In this document: positions 29,461-39,647 of the stretch, piece by piece | How the letters are laid out: each line of letters starts with the position of its first letter | Numbering within the stretch: position 1 is the stretch's first letter | Source of the DNA: Arundinibacter roseus | GTDB taxonomy: Bacteria > Bacteroidota > Bacteroidia > Cytophagales > Spirosomataceae | Direction: 5' to 3' | DNA: 64,000 nt | NCBI RefSeq assembly: GCF_004348825.1 | Contig: NZ_SMJU01000001.1 | Span: forward strand, 62,001-126,000 | Program-made: the position numbers and the translations under genes | The notes under the pieces: model-generated | What the model was told of the DNA's origin: nothing | Seen by the model: the letters and a program-made list of their open reading frames with translations, nothing else | The model's database searches: none

Positions 29461-30279
29461 TCAGGCATTTTTCTGAATCATCGCCATCAAGTCTTCCGAA
29501 ATTCCGGTGGTAGAATAACCGCCATCGTGGAAAAGATTTTGCATCGTAACCATGCGCGTCAGATCCGAGAAAAGCGTAATGACATAATTGGCGCAATCGT
29601 CAGCCGAGGCGTTGCCAAGTGGGCTCATTTTATCAGCAAACTCAAAGAACGAATCAAACCCGCCAATGCCGGTACCCGCTGTGGTTGGCGTAGGTGATTG
29701 TGAAATGGTATTTACACGTACTTTTTTGGCTTTGGCGTAGCGGTAGCCGTAGCTTCTGGCAATGCTTTCGAGCGTAGCTTTGGCATCGGCCATATCGTTA
29801 TAAAAAGGAAAAGCGCGCTGCGCAGCAATGTAGGAAAGTGCTACAAAAGAACCCCACTCATTGATGGCGTCCACTTTTTCGGCTACCTGCATAAATTTAT
29901 GAAAAGAAAGCGCCGACACATCCAGGCTTTTCATGTACCATTCGTAGTTCAGATCGCCATATTGCTTTCCTTTTCGAACATTGGGGCTCATGCCTATAGA
30001 ATGTAGCACAAAATCAACCTTCCCGCCCAACACGTCCATCGACTCGGTATAGAGTTTTTCCAGATCTTCTACCGATGTAGCATCTGCCGCAATTACTTTG
30101 GCATCGCACTGCTCGGCTAGTTGGTTAATCGCCCCCATTCGCATGGCAATCGGAGCGTTGGTCAGGGTAAAGGTTGCACCTTCTTCCTTTGCTTTCAGGG
30201 CTACTTTCCAGGCAATGGAGTTTTCGTCCAACGCACCGGATATAATCCCTTTTTTTCCTTTCAATAAACCGTAAGACAT
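29461..30279 (-). CDS. fabI: Enoyl-[acyl-carrier-protein] reductase (NADH), FabI
   Basis: A 272-aa short-chain dehydrogenase-type enoyl reductase. The N-terminus MSYGLLKGKKGIISGALDEN holds the NAD-binding turn typical of FabI. SIGMSPNVRKG and the catalytic YNDMADAK (Tyr-x6-Lys) followed by SQSPTPTTAGTGIGGF identify the family. It reduces trans-2-enoyl-ACP to acyl-ACP, the last step of each fatty acid elongation cycle. It is the target of triclosan-type inhibitors. It is transcribed alone, with a terminator directly downstream. Confidence 0.95.
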   Translation of the reverse strand: MSYGLLKGKKGIISGALDENSIAWKVALKAKEEGATFTLTNAPIAMRMGAINQLAEQCDAKVIAADATSVEDLEKLYTESMDVLGGKVDFVLHSIGMSPNVRKGKQYGDLNYEWYMKSLDVSALSFHKFMQVAEKVDAINEWGSFVALSYIAAQRAFPFYNDMADAKATLESIARSYGYRYAKAKKVRVNTISQSPTPTTAGTGIGGFDSFFEFADKMSPLGNASADDCANYVITLFSDLTRMVTMQNLFHDGGYSTTGISEDLMAMIQKNA

Positions 30280-30348
30280 CTTTTTTTTGAATTTTCGATT
30301 TTAAATTCCGTTGGTTCAGACCTACTTACTTTGGGCCTTTCAGAGCCG

Positions 30349-30356
30349 CAAAGTAA
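30349..30356 (-). promoter_or_regulatory. Possible -7 element of fabI
   Basis: The minus strand reads TTACTTTG, one mismatch from TAnnTTTG, 70 nt upstream of the fabI ATG. No clear -33 box. Confidence 0.3.
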
Positions 30357-30427
30357 CGGATTTTTGGCAGGGAAAACTACTGCTGAGCATTTTCCATTTT
30401 CAGTACCTGTTATTTATTTTTCCGAAA

Positions 30428-31438
30428 TCAGCGTTGTTGCTCAACCGGCGTCAGGTGCAGCACTTTTTCCAAAAACTGTTCGGTGGCCTCTTGCACGCCC
30501 TGCACGTCTTTGGAAGTAAAATGAGACGCAATGACGTGATCGCCACTTTCGGGAAAAGCCCGCTCAATTTTTTGTGTTTCAGGTGTACCCAATTTCGGAA
30601 ACATTTCCTGCATCGCTTTCACCGAAACCACCTTATCCTGTTCTTCTTCATTTTTGTAGTAGTAGCCCAGAAAAACCGGCATTTTTATACGCTCATATAC
30701 CTCCGGCCTTGCCACGGCGTCAATCGTTTGTTGCAGGGCAATCAGCCCGTTGGAGTCGTAGCTCGTCAACCAGTAGTTGGCCCGTCCGCCTTGCCCATAG
30801 TCTGACGTACGGCGGTCGCCGGCTGCCTGTTTCAAAATTTGCCGTCCCCACGGACCCGTAGTCATTTTGAGCGAGCTATTATATACTGCCATGCAGGGCG
30901 AATACAGCACAACGCCTTTCAGGTCAGGATTGGTAGCCGCCAAATACACCGTCAGCAAGCCTCCTGCCGAAGTACCAATCACGATTACACTGTCGCCCAG
31001 GGCTTTACCAATCGCCAGCGCGCGCTTGGCACCTGCCATAAAATTTTCGGGAGTAAGGTCATCAAAAGCTGCCGAATCGCTGATTCCTGCATCGTGCATA
31101 CGCGCCAGGTACAGATTAGCCCCGTAGCGTTTGGCCAGGTTCCGGTGTACGGGGTCGCCCTCCGCCCAGCTCGCCCCAAAGCCGTGGATGTAAACAATGC
31201 TGTACGGTGTTTTTTGCCGATTGGCCGTATCTGCCCACACAATGCGTGCTCCATTGTCGGGTTTGAGATCGGGTACTGCCGCTTCTGTGCGTTGTACTTC
31301 GGCGGCCAATTCCGTCAGATTTTGGGGTACTGCCGGCAATTCAGGGGTGAGGTCAGCTTCTGGCACGTCGGGCCCCAACACAAACCCAACGGCCAGAAAA
31401 CCAATAATTCCGGCCAACCAAAGAAGAAATTTTTTCAT
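30428..31438 (-). CDS. Membrane-anchored alpha/beta hydrolase
   Basis: A 336-aa hydrolase from the ATG at 31436-31438, where MKKFLLWLAGIIGFLAVGFV forms a signal anchor. The core has YIHGFGASWAEGDP (oxyanion His-Gly), the nucleophile elbow GTSAGG and a C-terminal His in SGDHVIASHF. The acidic member is probably Asp in MPVFLGYYYKNEEEQDKVV. It looks like a carboxylesterase or thioesterase acting outside the cytoplasm; substrate unknown. An in-frame start 54 nt upstream would bury the signal anchor, so it was not used. Confidence 0.82.
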   Translation of the reverse strand: MKKFLLWLAGIIGFLAVGFVLGPDVPEADLTPELPAVPQNLTELAAEVQRTEAAVPDLKPDNGARIVWADTANRQKTPYSIVYIHGFGASWAEGDPVHRNLAKRYGANLYLARMHDAGISDSAAFDDLTPENFMAGAKRALAIGKALGDSVIVIGTSAGGLLTVYLAATNPDLKGVVLYSPCMAVYNSSLKMTTGPWGRQILKQAAGDRRTSDYGQGGRANYWLTSYDSNGLIALQQTIDAVARPEVYERIKMPVFLGYYYKNEEEQDKVVSVKAMQEMFPKLGTPETQKIERAFPESGDHVIASHFTSKDVQGVQEATEQFLEKVLHLTPVEQQR

Positions 31439-31854
31439 GAGTAAAGGGTTTTTAGAGATGATTTCCGAAAGATACACCTTTGCGCAAAACACTACAACCT
31501 GTCTTAGACTGATCCGATAATTCTCTTTACTAACCTTACGCCACTTCGAGGCATTGTGTATGGATAACCGAAAGTGGCTAAATTTTCTGATTTTTAATCT
31601 TTCTCAAACTGATCAAACAAAACTCTCGTTTTGAGATAATTCACAACAGAAATCGTTAGTACAAGAGGAATGTTAAAGAATAATCTCCAATTCTCAGGTT
31701 AGCCGTTATGCTTTTAACCTAACAAATCAATCCGTATTCCTGCTGAGGCCGGTGCTATCATTGCTAGGTGGTTTTCTGTATCTTTGCGCCTTAAAACAGG
31801 CCTGCCACCGGGCGGTGGGGCCTTGTTGTCAGTCAACCCGATGTAGCAAAACTC
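31439..31854. other. Divergent intergenic region before valS
   Basis: 416 bp between the hydrolase start and valS. On the left, TATCTTTC at 31467-31474 (minus strand, one mismatch from TAnnTTTG) may serve the hydrolase. On the right lies the possible valS promoter and, at 31797-31825, a GC-rich hairpin in its leader. Several short inverted repeats (for example GCCACTT at 31540-31546 with AAGTGGC at 31572-31578) are too weak to interpret. No ORF or RNA gene recognised. Confidence 0.4.
31779..31786 (+). promoter_or_regulatory. Possible -7 element of valS
   Basis: TATCTTTG matches TAnnTTTG exactly, 68 nt before the valS ATG. The nearest TTG (31761-31763) is only 15 bp away, shorter than usual. 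The predicted leader starts just before the imperfect hairpin AGGCCTGCCACC...GGTGGGGCCT. Confidence 0.45.
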
Positions 31855-34479
31855 ATGATTTCAAAAACGTATTCCCCCCAGGAAATCGAAGAAAAGTGGT
31901 ATGATTTCTGGATTGAAAACCGCTTTTTTAGCTCCACTCCTCATCCCGACAAAGAGCCTTACACAATTGTGATTCCACCTCCGAACGTAACGGGTGTGTT
32001 GCACATGGGCCATATGCTCAACAATACCATTCAGGATATTTTGGTACGCAAGGCCCGCATGGAAGGCAAGGAAGCCTGTTGGGTGCCGGGCACTGACCAC
32101 GCCTCTATTGCCACCGAAGCCAAGGTGGTGGCGATGCTGAAAGAACGGGGAATTCAGAAACGCGACCTGAGCCGGGACGAGTTTCTGGACTATTGCTGGG
32201 AGTGGACGCACAAGTACGGCGGAATTATCCTGCAACAGCTCCGCAAACTGGGTGCTTCCTGCGACTGGGACCGCACGCGTTTTACGATGGAGCCTGATTT
32301 GTACGACTCGGTAATTGATGTATTTATTGATTTATATACAAAAGGAGATATTTACCGCGGCCACCGCATGGTGAACTGGGACCCGCAGGCGCGGACGACG
32401 GTGTCGGACGAAGAGGTGAACATGAAGGAGGTAAATCAGAAATTGGTGTACCTGCGCTACGACCTGGAAGACAACTCCGGAAGTGTCACGATTGCAACTA
32501 CCCGGCCCGAAACGATCATGGCCGACGTGGCGATTTGCGTCAACCCTACGGATGAACGCTATCAGCATTTGATTGGTAAAAAAGCGTTGATCCCGCTGAT
32601 TGGCCGGGCGATTCCGATTATTGCGGATGAGTATGTAGAAATCGAGTTTGGAACGGGTTGTCTGAAAGTGACACCTGCCCACGATACCAACGATTATGAG
32701 CTGGGCAAGAAACACAATCTGCCAATTATTGACCTGCTGGCCGAAGACGGAACGCTCAACGAAAAGGCGCAGATTTTGGTAGGCGAAGATCGGTTTGTGG
32801 CGCGCAAGAAAATCATCAAACTCCTTACCGAAGCCGGAAATCTGGTGAAAGTAGAAGAGTATCGCTCCAACGTTGGTCATTCAGAACGCACCGATGCGGT
32901 GATTGAGCCACGGCTGTCGGAGCAATGGTTTCTGAAAATGCAACGCCTCAGTGAACCCGCCCTCGAACATGTCATGAATGATACCATTCAACTCATTCCG
33001 CCTAAGTTTAAAAATACCTATCGGCATTGGATGGAAAACGTGCGCGACTGGAACATCAGCCGGCAGCTGTGGTGGGGACACCGGATTCCGGCCTATTACC
33101 TCAGCGATGGCACCTGCATTGTAGCCAAAAGCAAGCGTGAAGCTTTACGGAAAGCGCAGCACGAGTTACAGCTTTTTGCCTTAACCGAAGAAGATTTACG
33201 GCAGGATGAGGATGTGCTCGATACGTGGTTTTCGTCGTGGTTGTGGCCAATTTCAGTTTTTAACGGTATAAAAGACCCTGAAAACAAAGACATTAACTAC
33301 TACTACCCGACCAATGACCTGGTAACTGCGCCCGAAATCCTGTTTTTCTGGGTAGCCCGAATGATCATTGCCGGTTATGAGTACAAAGGAACGTACCCGT
33401 TCAAAAACGTATACCTGACGGGCATTGTGCGCGACAAGCAGGGCCGCAAGATGTCGAAGTCTTTGGGAAATTCGCCGGACCCGATTGAGCTCATCGAAAA
33501 GTATGGCGCCGATGGCGTGCGGACAGGCATGTTGTTTAGCTCACCGGCCGGAAATGACCTGCCTTTCGATGAAAAACTGGTGGAACAGGGACGGAATTTT
33601 TGTAATAAAGTATGGAATGCCTTCCGTTTGACGCAAGGCTGGGAAGTGGTAGAAACCACCACACCAAACGAAGCCTCGCTGCGGGCGATTGCGTGGTTTG
33701 AGTCACGGATTAATCAGACGCTGACGGAAGTACTGGATCTGTTTACGAAATTCCGAATTTCGGACGCATTGAACGCCGTTTACAAGCTTATTTGGGACGA
33801 TTTCTGCGCGCAGTATCTCGAAATGGTCAAGCCTGAATATGGCTCGCCAATCGACGCCGCTACGTATCAGTCAACGCTTCAATTTTTTGATACGCTCATG
33901 CGCCTGACGCATCCGTTCATGCCGTTTATTACCGAAGAAATCTGGCAAAATATGGGTCAGCGGGCCGAGAAAGAAACGATTTGCCTGGCACCTTACCCAC
34001 AACCCGGAGCGATTGATCACGCTATTCTGGCCGATTTTGACATCCTGTTTGAGCTGGTGTCTGCCATACGAAACTTGCGAAATACCAAAGGGATCAGCCC
34101 TAAAACAGCTCTGCCGCTTGCTATCCGAACGGATTCCGAAACGCGCTACCAAACACTGGAAGCGTTGATTCGTAAGCTTGCCAATGTGTCGGAACTCACG
34201 TTTGTGCAGGAACAACCCGAAGGCATGTCGTTTTTGGTACGCTCCGACGAGTTTTTCATCAATCTTTCCGGCGAAATTGACGTAGACGCCGAGCGCGAAA
34301 CGCTGCGTAAAGAGCTGGAATATACGGAGGGCTTTTTGCTATCGGTTTCCAAAAAACTCTCTAACGAGCGCTTTGTACAAAATGCAAAGGGCGATGTTGT
34401 CGAAAAAGAACGTCAGAAACAGGCGGACGCCGAAGCTAAAATTGTGACCATCAAAGAAGCGTTGGCACGACTGGGCTAA
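31855..34479 (+). CDS. valS: Valyl-tRNA synthetase
   Basis: An 874-aa class I aminoacyl-tRNA synthetase. Motifs in order: [16 protein letters not shown] (HIGH type), [15 protein letters not shown], the editing-domain strands [16 protein letters not shown] and [20 protein letters not shown], and [14 protein letters not shown] (KMSKS). A C-terminal anticodon-binding domain and a tRNA-binding coiled coil end it. It charges tRNA-Val and edits mis-activated threonine. Length matches bacterial ValRS. It is monocistronic, followed by a terminator. Confidence 0.97.
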   Translation: MISKTYSPQEIEEKWYDFWIENRFFSSTPHPDKEPYTIVIPPPNVTGVLHMGHMLNNTIQDILVRKARMEGKEACWVPGTDHASIATEAKVVAMLKERGIQKRDLSRDEFLDYCWEWTHKYGGIILQQLRKLGASCDWDRTRFTMEPDLYDSVIDVFIDLYTKGDIYRGHRMVNWDPQARTTVSDEEVNMKEVNQKLVYLRYDLEDNSGSVTIATTRPETIMADVAICVNPTDERYQHLIGKKALIPLIGRAIPIIADEYVEIEFGTGCLKVTPAHDTNDYELGKKHNLPIIDLLAEDGTLNEKAQILVGEDRFVARKKIIKLLTEAGNLVKVEEYRSNVGHSERTDAVIEPRLSEQWFLKMQRLSEPALEHVMNDTIQLIPPKFKNTYRHWMENVRDWNISRQLWWGHRIPAYYLSDGTCIVAKSKREALRKAQHELQLFALTEEDLRQDEDVLDTWFSSWLWPISVFNGIKDPENKDINYYYPTNDLVTAPEILFFWVARMIIAGYEYKGTYPFKNVYLTGIVRDKQGRKMSKSLGNSPDPIELIEKYGADGVRTGMLFSSPAGNDLPFDEKLVEQGRNFCNKVWNAFRLTQGWEVVETTTPNEASLRAIAWFESRINQTLTEVLDLFTKFRISDALNAVYKLIWDDFCAQYLEMVKPEYGSPIDAATYQSTLQFFDTLMRLTHPFMPFITEEIWQNMGQRAEKETICLAPYPQPGAIDHAILADFDILFELVSAIRNLRNTKGISPKTALPLAIRTDSETRYQTLEALIRKLANVSELTFVQEQPEGMSFLVRSDEFFINLSGEIDVDAERETLRKELEYTEGFLLSVSKKLSNERFVQNAKGDVVEKERQKQADAEAKIVTIKEALARLG

Positions 34480-34510
34480 TCAAGTATATTTTCAAAAATA
34501 GCCAACAAAC

Positions 34511-34547
34511 AAAACAGCCGGAGCAGGAGATTTGCTTCGGCTGTTTT
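34511..34547. terminator. Bidirectional intrinsic terminator after valS
   Basis: A 14-bp stem with one G-T pair (arms 34511-34524 and 34534-34547, AAAACAGCCGGAGC / GCTTCGGCTGTTTT) and a 9-nt loop, with T-rich tails on both strands. It sits 31 bp after the valS stop and before the convergent GH95 gene's end. Confidence 0.82.
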
Positions 34548-34589
34548 CTGTTAAAAAAAATCTTTACCTGTACTTTCTGATTGAAATTG

Positions 34590-37217
34590 TCACTTTGGCA
34601 ACAGGCGATAAGCTTTGTTTGCTTCCGTGGATAGTTCCTGTAAATAACTGGCCGAAATGGGCATTGTCGCAAGTGCCGAGCTGTCCTTAATTAAGGGCGC
34701 TCCTGCTTGTACAAAATCAAGCAAAGGATTGGGATTTTGCCCGGATGCCGCCTGTGCCTGTCCCCCGATTAGCTGCATCGGTTCATTGGTTTGAATGCGG
34801 CACACACCACCCAACGTAGACCGCACCTCCGCCTGAATCAGCCGACCATCGGCCCATTCCATATCAATTTCAAAACCGCCTCTTGCCCGCAAACCTTTGA
34901 TTTTCCCGGAGTTCCAGGCTTTGGGCAAGGCAGGCAACAAATGAATTTCTCCGGAATGACTTTGCACGAGCATTTCGGCAATGCCAGCCGTGGTGCCAAA
35001 ATTGCCATCAATCTGAAACGGCGGGTGCGCATCAAATAAATTGGGATAGGTGCCACCGCCCTGCATGCTTGACTTAGTGCTGCGCACGAGGCTAAACAAA
35101 TTTGTCATGAGTTTGAGCGCCTGCTCTCCATTGCGCAGGCGAGCCCACACGTTTACTTTCCAACCCATAGACCAGCCCGTGGCGGCATCGCCCCGGCGTT
35201 CCATGACGCGCTGAACGCCCGCCATGAGTTCAGGAGTGGTTTCAAAATTCATCTGATTGCCGGGATGCAGGCCATACACATGCGAAAAATGCCGATGCTG
35301 TACCTCACTATCTTCAAAATCTTCCTGCCATTCCTGCAACTGCCCATACTTTCCGAGCTGATAAGGCAGCAGCTGTCGCAGGTTATCGGCTACTTTTTTA
35401 CTAAAATCATCATCAATGCCCAAGGTAGTACAGGCTTCCAGATAGCGGGCAAATGACTCCCGCACAATAGCCATATCCATGGTTGGGCCGGGGCTGTACG
35501 TGGCTTGTTTGTTTCCGTCGTACAGAAAGTTGTGTTCCGGTGAGTGGCCGATGGGCGTTACCAAATAACCCCGCTCGTTTGGCACCAGCCAGCCCATATA
35601 AAATTGCACCGCACCTTTCAGTAAGGGCATGACGTCATTTTTCAAAAACTCTTTATTTCCCTGAAACAGATAGCGCTCCCAGTAATGACTCGTCAGCCAA
35701 CCTGCGGCCATTGGCCAAAAAGAACACGGACAACTATCAATTGGTCCGGCATGCCGCCAGATGTCCATGTTGTGGTGCGCCACCCAGCCATCGTTTCCGT
35801 ACATGGTACGAGCCGTTTCGGTGCCGTTGATTGCCAATTCTTTGATTGCCTGTAAAAATGGCTCCTGACACTCCGACAGATTGGTGAGTTCGGCTGGCCA
35901 GTAATTCATCTGTGCGTTGATATTGATGGTATAGCCTCCATTCCAGGCCGGCACACGCTGATCGTTCCAGATGCCCTGCAGGTTGAGCGGCTGCCCGCCC
36001 GGCCTGGAGCCCGCGATCATGAGGTAGCGTCCAAACTGAAAGTACAAGGCCGCAAACGATGGATCCTGCCCATTAGCAAAAAGCTCTACCCGGCGGTCGG
36101 TTGGCATAGCCGACTGTGGCGTAGGCTGCCCCAGCTGCAAAGCTACCCGGTTAAAAAGCCGTTGGTAATCTTTCAGATGACTTTGATAAAGCACGTCATA
36201 GCTTTTCTTAGCCACGGCTTTCAGGTAGCCATCTACCGTTGCTACCGGGTCTACGGCTCCGTCTGCCGGACTTTTATCAAATCCATTAAAACTCGTGGCT
36301 GCGGTAAGTACTACAATCACTTCCTCGGCATTTTCGATGGAAATAGTCTCCCCCGAAGCCACAACTTTCCCTCCTGCCGTGCGCACATCTGCACGGGTTT
36401 CAAAAGCCATTCCCAAACCATCAATAGCCTCTCCGTATAGTTGATTAAGAGCCGTTGGTTTGCGCTCCCCATTTTTTTCATACAGTTCAGGATATTTGTG
36501 TTGATCGCCTAATTTCTCGACCTGCTCAAAGGTTCGGCGCAGGGCAAAGCCCGGAACTTTGGCCCGCACAGATAGCTGTTTGCCCCGGCTTTGGGTTTGG
36601 GCGGTAGCTTCATGAGGTGTAGAAAATCGCAGCTTACAGCTTATTTTGTCCGGTCCCTGTTTCGTTATTTTAAGCACCATGCAATGGTCCGGATAACTGG
36701 CAAAAAGCGACCGCCGATACGTTGTTTGTCCAACCCGGTAACTTACCGTTGCGGTTGCGGTAGATAAATCCAGCGTTCGTTTGTAATCCGTGATGATGTT
36801 TTTTGGATGGGAAAAATCTATCCAAAAATCACTCATAGGCTGATACAACTGATGGTTACGTCCGAGCCACTCGCTTGTAATAAGTGCCTGCGCTTCCTGA
36901 AATTTCCGCTCACGAAGCAGCTCGGTTGCTTCTTTGTACTGCTTGCGAATGTCCGTGCTTTTGTACGTGCGGGTTGGGTCTCCGGTATAAAGCGTCCCTT
37001 CGTTGAGCTGAATATGTTCTTTTTCAGGCTCACCAAACAGCATGGCGCCCATATAGCCGTTGCCTAACGGAACGGCCTCTACCCATTCCTGAGCCGGTTT
37101 TTCGTAGTAAATAAGTAAATCCTGCTTCGGAATTTGAATGGGTGAAGTGTTGTTTTGAGCAGCCGTTTGCTGAACTATGCCTGCGGCCAGGAGAATCAAA
37201 TATAAACGTGTGTACAT
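34590..37217 (-). CDS. Exported glycoside hydrolase family 95 (alpha-L-fucosidase-like)
   Basis: An 875-aa GH95 enzyme from the ATG at 37215-37217, where a signal peptide ([20 protein letters not shown]) begins. Domain order is the N-terminal beta domain ([18 protein letters not shown]), a linker, the (alpha/alpha)6 catalytic barrel and a C-terminal beta domain. Family active-site segments are visible: [12 protein letters not shown] with two conserved Asn, [12 protein letters not shown], and [17 protein letters not shown] with the Asp. GH95 enzymes remove alpha-1,2-linked L-fucose or L-galactose by inversion. It stands alone without SusC/D genes. An in-frame start at 37352 would add 45 basic residues ahead of the signal peptide and is less likely. 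Confidence 0.92.
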   Translation of the reverse strand: MYTRLYLILLAAGIVQQTAAQNNTSPIQIPKQDLLIYYEKPAQEWVEAVPLGNGYMGAMLFGEPEKEHIQLNEGTLYTGDPTRTYKSTDIRKQYKEATELLRERKFQEAQALITSEWLGRNHQLYQPMSDFWIDFSHPKNIITDYKRTLDLSTATATVSYRVGQTTYRRSLFASYPDHCMVLKITKQGPDKISCKLRFSTPHEATAQTQSRGKQLSVRAKVPGFALRRTFEQVEKLGDQHKYPELYEKNGERKPTALNQLYGEAIDGLGMAFETRADVRTAGGKVVASGETISIENAEEVIVVLTAATSFNGFDKSPADGAVDPVATVDGYLKAVAKKSYDVLYQSHLKDYQRLFNRVALQLGQPTPQSAMPTDRRVELFANGQDPSFAALYFQFGRYLMIAGSRPGGQPLNLQGIWNDQRVPAWNGGYTININAQMNYWPAELTNLSECQEPFLQAIKELAINGTETARTMYGNDGWVAHHNMDIWRHAGPIDSCPCSFWPMAAGWLTSHYWERYLFQGNKEFLKNDVMPLLKGAVQFYMGWLVPNERGYLVTPIGHSPEHNFLYDGNKQATYSPGPTMDMAIVRESFARYLEACTTLGIDDDFSKKVADNLRQLLPYQLGKYGQLQEWQEDFEDSEVQHRHFSHVYGLHPGNQMNFETTPELMAGVQRVMERRGDAATGWSMGWKVNVWARLRNGEQALKLMTNLFSLVRSTKSSMQGGGTYPNLFDAHPPFQIDGNFGTTAGIAEMLVQSHSGEIHLLPALPKAWNSGKIKGLRARGGFEIDMEWADGRLIQAEVRSTLGGVCRIQTNEPMQLIGGQAQAASGQNPNPLLDFVQAGAPLIKDSSALATMPISASYLQELSTEANKAYRLLPK

Positions 37218-37361
37218 ATAAATCAGCCTAACATTTAATAGTAAAGTAAAAAGCCGAGGCCTTCTCTTGAATTTTTTGACAAATCCTTTGATTTCCATAA
37301 ACTTACTTCGATTACAAAAATTGCTTTTAGATAAATATTTATTGTTTATCAATAATTATTT

Positions 37362-37369
37362 TACCTTTG
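37362..37369 (+). promoter_or_regulatory. -7 promoter element of the DUF2975/XRE operon
   Basis: TACCTTTG, an exact TAnnTTTG, with a TTG at 37342-37344 (17-bp spacing) and the ATG 24 nt downstream. It abuts a -7 element on the opposite strand. Confidence 0.6.
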
Positions 37370-37370
37370 T

Positions 37371-37378
37371 CAAAAATA
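37371..37378 (-). promoter_or_regulatory. -7 promoter element for the GH95 gene
   Basis: The minus strand reads TATTTTTG, exact consensus. The predicted start lies near 37365, inside the plus-strand -7 box, so both promoters could not be occupied at once. Confidence 0.5.
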
Positions 37379-37392
37379 AATCATTTTAATCT

Positions 37393-37956
37393 ATGAAAAC
37401 AGAACACATCTTGTTCGGGCTTAGAATAGTAGCCTGGGCGGTATTTCTTGGGGCCATCGTTCGCACGGCCCTTATGATTGGCTATATTATTGCCATTTTT
37501 GTATTTCCTGACAACCCCATTAAAAACAATGCTCAACCAAGCGACCTGGCCGCATTTCAACAAACTCACGAAGTAGAATTTTGGATGCTGATGAGTCTGA
37601 TTATAGCCATTGCGCTATTGCATATTCAGCTTTGGGAAAAAATAAAAGATGCGCTCGAAACCATTAAAATTTCAAATCCCTTTACCGTACAAATGGCTAC
37701 GCTTTTTGAAAAAACCGCTTACCTGCTGATTTCGATTTGGGTTGTTAGTTTTATTGGCAGCATCTATTTTCGTCAGGTCAGTAAGCGAACGGAAGGGCTG
37801 GAACAGATTATTGATCGGATATCCGTGGGCATGGTAGATGGCGGTGGATTTGATGCGGGCGGTGTGTATCTGCTCAATGCGGGCATCGTCTATATTATTT
37901 CGCAGATTTTTCGCCGGGGCATAGAAATGCAGCAGGAAAACGACTTAACTATTTAG
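37393..37956 (+). CDS. DUF2975 membrane protein
   Basis: A 187-aa integral membrane protein with about four hydrophobic helices (about 10-36, 58-76, 112-132, 155-175), the layout of DUF2975. LNAGIVYIISQIFRRGIEMQ near the C-terminus is the most family-like stretch. Its function is unknown. The next gene, 2 bp downstream, is a small XRE regulator. DUF2975/XRE pairs recur in Bacteroidota and Firmicutes, suggesting that the membrane protein and regulator work together, perhaps as a sensor (inference). Confidence 0.85.
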   Translation: MKTEHILFGLRIVAWAVFLGAIVRTALMIGYIIAIFVFPDNPIKNNAQPSDLAAFQQTHEVEFWMLMSLIIAIALLHIQLWEKIKDALETIKISNPFTVQMATLFEKTAYLLISIWVVSFIGSIYFRQVSKRTEGLEQIIDRISVGMVDGGGFDAGGVYLLNAGIVYIISQIFRRGIEMQQENDLTI

Positions 37957-37958
37957 TA

Positions 37959-38186
37959 ATGAGCATTATTGTAAATGTGGATGTGATGATGGCCCGTCGA
38001 AAAATGTCGTTAACCGAACTGGCCGAAAAAGTAGATATTACGCTGGCTAATTTGTCTATTTTAAAAACAGGTAAAGCCAAAGCCATCCGATTTTCTACGC
38101 TGGAAGCGATTTGTGAAGCCCTCAACTGCCAACCCGGCGACATCCTGGAATACGTACCGGACGAAGCCGAAAAGGCGCTATCGTAA
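37959..38186 (+). CDS. Small XRE/Cro-type HTH regulator (YozG-like)
   Basis: A 75-aa protein that is a bare helix-turn-helix domain: MSLTELAEKVDITLANLSIL is the HTH core and FSTLEAICEALNCQPGDILEY the typical C-terminal helices of the Xre family. It starts 2 bp after the DUF2975 stop, so the two are co-translated. It probably binds its own promoter region between 37.2 and 37.4 kb, where two divergent promoters overlap (inference). Confidence 0.9.
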   Translation: MSIIVNVDVMMARRKMSLTELAEKVDITLANLSILKTGKAKAIRFSTLEAICEALNCQPGDILEYVPDEAEKALS

Positions 38187-38224
38187 CGGATCCGGAACTG
38201 CTGCCGGTGGCAGTAAAGTTTTCG

Positions 38225-38232
38225 TACCTTTG
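38225..38232 (+). promoter_or_regulatory. -7 promoter element right at the helicase start codon
   Basis: TACCTTTG, an exact TAnnTTTG, ends 4 bp before the ATG at 38237. If it is used, transcription would start on or next to the A of the ATG, giving a leaderless mRNA. Confidence 0.5.
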
Positions 38233-38236
38233 CGAC

Positions 38237-39568
38237 ATGGAAATACAACCTAATCTTTTTGAGGGATTTAAACTGAATCGTCAATTGCTTAACGCAATCG
38301 ACGATGCCGGATATACCGCCCCTACGCCCATACAGGAGCAAGCCATTCCGCTGGCGATGGCGGGGCATGATGTACTGGGAATTGCCCAAACGGGCACGGG
38401 CAAAACGGCGGCTTTTGTGCTGCCGTTGCTCATGAAAATTAAATTTGCGCAGGGTGATTCGCCAAAAGCGCTGATTTTAGCACCCACCCGTGAGTTGGTG
38501 ATGCAGATCGCCGCCGCCGTTGTGGAACTGAGCCGCTATACCGACATCCGGACAGTGGCGTTGTACGGCGGCATTGGGCCCAAGTCGCAGATTGAAGCGC
38601 TTCGGCGCGGTGTGGATATTCTGGTAACTACCCCGCAACGATTTCTGGATCTGTATGCCAAAGAAGAAATCATTCTTAAGCACATTCATACAATGGTGCT
38701 GGACGAGGCCGATAAAATGCTGGATATGGGCTTTATGCCGCAGATTCGCCGCATTTTGGAAGTGATTCCGCGCAAGCGCCAAAACCTGCTTTTTTCGGCT
38801 ACATTTCAGGAAAAAGTCGAAAAATTCTCGTTTGAATTTCTGGAATTCCCGATGCGGGTCGAGGTTTCGCCGCAGTCTACTACTGCCGAAATGGTGACGC
38901 AGTCGCTGTATGAGGTGCCCAATTTTTTAACCAAAATACACCTGCTGGAATGGATGCTGGCCCAAACGGAGGTATTTAGCCGCGTACTGATTTTTACCCG
39001 AAGCAAAGAAAATGCGGACAACGTGTATAAATTTCTCCTGAGAAAGGTAGTAGAAGAAGGGGATGTTCGGGTTATACATGCCAACAAAGGCCAAAATACG
39101 CGCATCAACGCTATGGAAGCTTTTAAGGAAGGCAATGTGCGCGTGTTGGTCGCTACGGATGTAGCCTCGCGGGGAATTGATGTGACGGAGGTCAGCCATG
39201 TAATAAACTTTGACGTACCCATTATCTACGAAGATTATGTGCACCGAATCGGGCGAACAGGCCGGGCCAACCACAGCGGCGAAGCGATTACGTTCCTGAC
39301 GCCTGCGGATGAGTATCACATCAAATTTATCGAAAAGCTGATCCGGGCGGAAATTCCGCGTAAATCTCTCCCGGCTGAGCTTGAAACTGTGAAGACTCCT
39401 TTTGATGAAAATCAGGACCAATTGCGGGAAATTGACCAGCAGAAACGACGCGAAGATCCTACTTTTCAGGGGGCTTTCCACGAAAAAAAGAAACGACCAC
39501 ACATGCGTCATACCAATAAACGCGACACACGCAAGAAAGGGCAGACCAAACGGCGGAGCCGCTCCTGA
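38237..39568 (+). CDS. DEAD-box ATP-dependent RNA helicase
   Basis: A 443-aa helicase from the ATG at 38237. Q motif GYTAPTPIQEQAIP, motif I AQTGTGKT, Ia PTRELVMQ, motif II LDEADKMLD (DEAD), motif III SAT, motif V ATDVASRGID and motif VI HRIGRTGRA are all present. A basic C-terminal tail (KKKRPHMRHTNKRDTRKKGQ) probably helps RNA binding. It is of the RhlE/SrmB type and likely acts in ribosome assembly or cold-shock RNA remodelling. A GTG 30 nt upstream is in frame but would lie upstream of the promoter element, so the ATG is preferred. Confidence 0.94.
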   Translation: MEIQPNLFEGFKLNRQLLNAIDDAGYTAPTPIQEQAIPLAMAGHDVLGIAQTGTGKTAAFVLPLLMKIKFAQGDSPKALILAPTRELVMQIAAAVVELSRYTDIRTVALYGGIGPKSQIEALRRGVDILVTTPQRFLDLYAKEEIILKHIHTMVLDEADKMLDMGFMPQIRRILEVIPRKRQNLLFSATFQEKVEKFSFEFLEFPMRVEVSPQSTTAEMVTQSLYEVPNFLTKIHLLEWMLAQTEVFSRVLIFTRSKENADNVYKFLLRKVVEEGDVRVIHANKGQNTRINAMEAFKEGNVRVLVATDVASRGIDVTEVSHVINFDVPIIYEDYVHRIGRTGRANHSGEAITFLTPADEYHIKFIEKLIRAEIPRKSLPAELETVKTPFDENQDQLREIDQQKRREDPTFQGAFHEKKKRPHMRHTNKRDTRKKGQTKRRSRS

Positions 39569-39647
39569 CACAATAAACCCTCGTTTTGGGGCGTTGGGAT
39601 ATACACCCGTCCTCGGCTGGAATGCTTGAATCCGTTATTAACTCACT

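Noticed and set aside
34590-37352. Longer GH95 start at 37352
   Set aside because: It would place 45 basic residues before a clear signal peptide. It cannot be fully excluded because a promoter lies just upstream.
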